A DNA stretch of 6,877 bases from Deltaproteobacteria bacterium (GTDB taxonomy: Bacteria > Desulfobacterota > DSM-4660 > Desulfatiglandales > Desulfatiglandaceae), in NCBI GenBank assembly GCA_011051075.1, contig DREN01000378.1, forward strand, positions 1 to 6,877, written 5' to 3'. Each line of letters opens with the position of its first letter. Within the stretch, counting starts at the first letter, position 1. Made by a program: the position numbers and the translations under genes. The notes under the pieces were generated by a model, which worked only from the letters and a program-made list of their open reading frames with translations, was not told where the DNA came from and made no database searches. Positions 6,520 through 6,877 of this stretch are shown piece by piece.

Positions 6520-6877
6520 TCGTGTTGCCTGTACGGCCTTTGAAATAATTTTGAATGCATCCATGCCCGATACGGGGCCGTCAGGGCTGAAAAGGCCGTC
6601 CCGGGCCAGGGCCATGATCCCCAGTCCCACGGCGGTCCGAACCTGTTCAAAGAGGGGGTCCGAATCCCTCACGTCGCCTATGGTGACCGGGTCTTTCACC
6701 TCGGGGAAATCGAAATATACAAACAGCGCATATGCCGCCGTACTTCTCTTGACGGGACTATCAGGGTGAAATGCGGATTTTTCCACATGGGGAAATATCC
6801 CCCGATAGACGGCGGTTTCAATAAACTTGTATGCATTGCCCATATAGTCCACATCCCTGAAATCCCCGTACCGGTGC
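6517..6877 (-). CDS. SLH (S-layer homology) domain protein, 3' end only
   Basis: The last 119 residues of a longer protein are visible; the frame is open to the right edge, so the start and any signal peptide are outside. Two tandem SLH-like repeats can be read. The first runs from about visible residue 6 (FRDVDYMGNAYKFIETAV..GIF) to 55, with FHPDSPVKRSTAAY as the end block. The second runs from about 66 (IGDVRDSDPLFEQVRTAVGLGIM) to 115, with DGLFSPDGPVSGMDAFKII. SLH repeats anchor extracellular proteins to cell-wall polymers or peptidoglycan. The usual TRAE binding motif is KRST in the first repeat and SGMD in the second, so anchoring may be weak or altered. A GTG at 6852 could be mistaken for a start, but the upstream codons continue the SLH pattern (HRYGDFRD). 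The gene ends TAATAA and lies 12 bases before cbiL, in the same orientation. Its substrate or partner is unknown. Confidence 0.85.
   Translation of the reverse strand, partial: HRYGDFRDVDYMGNAYKFIETAVYRGIFPHVEKSAFHPDSPVKRSTAAYALFVYFDFPEVKDPVTIGDVRDSDPLFEQVRTAVGLGIMALARDGLFSPDGPVSGMDAFKIISKAVQATR

Noticed and set aside
1..6877. Cobalamin riboswitch
   Set aside because: I looked for the B12-box core (GCCACTG) on both strands and did not see it. The gaps between genes are also too short. If present it should lie upstream of the SLH gene, outside the window.

Overview
This window is one uninterrupted minus-strand operon segment for anaerobic-type cobalamin (vitamin B12) biosynthesis, with several accessory genes built into it. 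Read in the direction of transcription (high to low coordinates) the order is: the 3' end of an SLH-domain protein gene (6877-6517), cbiL (6504-5788), a small divergent receiver-like protein (5749-5390), cobO/btuR adenosyltransferase (5339-4824), an ABC ATPase (4824-3988), an ABC-2 type permease (3988-3251), cbiP/cobQ (3237-1723), cbiA (1726-326), and the 5' part of cbiC (306 to the window edge). Every gene is on the same strand, and gaps are from -4 to about 50 bases, so co-transcription is likely. There is no gene-free stretch over 300 bases. I see no tRNA, rRNA, IS element, CRISPR array, terminator or cobalamin riboswitch.

How the genes work together: CbiL methylates C20 of the (cobalt-)precorrin-2 macrocycle. 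CbiC moves the C11 methyl to C12 at the precorrin-8 stage. CbiA amidates the a and c side chains, CobO adenosylates the cobalt, and CbiP amidates the b, d, e and g side chains to give adenosylcobyric acid. The remaining ring-contraction and methylation genes (cbiH, F, G, D, E/T, J, and a chelatase) are not here and probably lie downstream of cbiC or elsewhere. The accessory genes are an ABC-2 transporter pair translationally coupled to cobO, an orphan receiver-like protein lacking the usual Lys, and an SLH-repeat envelope protein. They are the unusual part of the locus and have no textbook role in B12 synthesis.

Organism: the pathway type suggests an anaerobic bacterium. The protein flavour (short CobO beginning MKGYLHVYTG, moderate GC, compact cbi operon) makes me lean towards Desulfobacterota (former Deltaproteobacteria). 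This is an impression from sequence style and not a demonstrated assignment. SLH repeats also occur in Firmicutes and other phyla.
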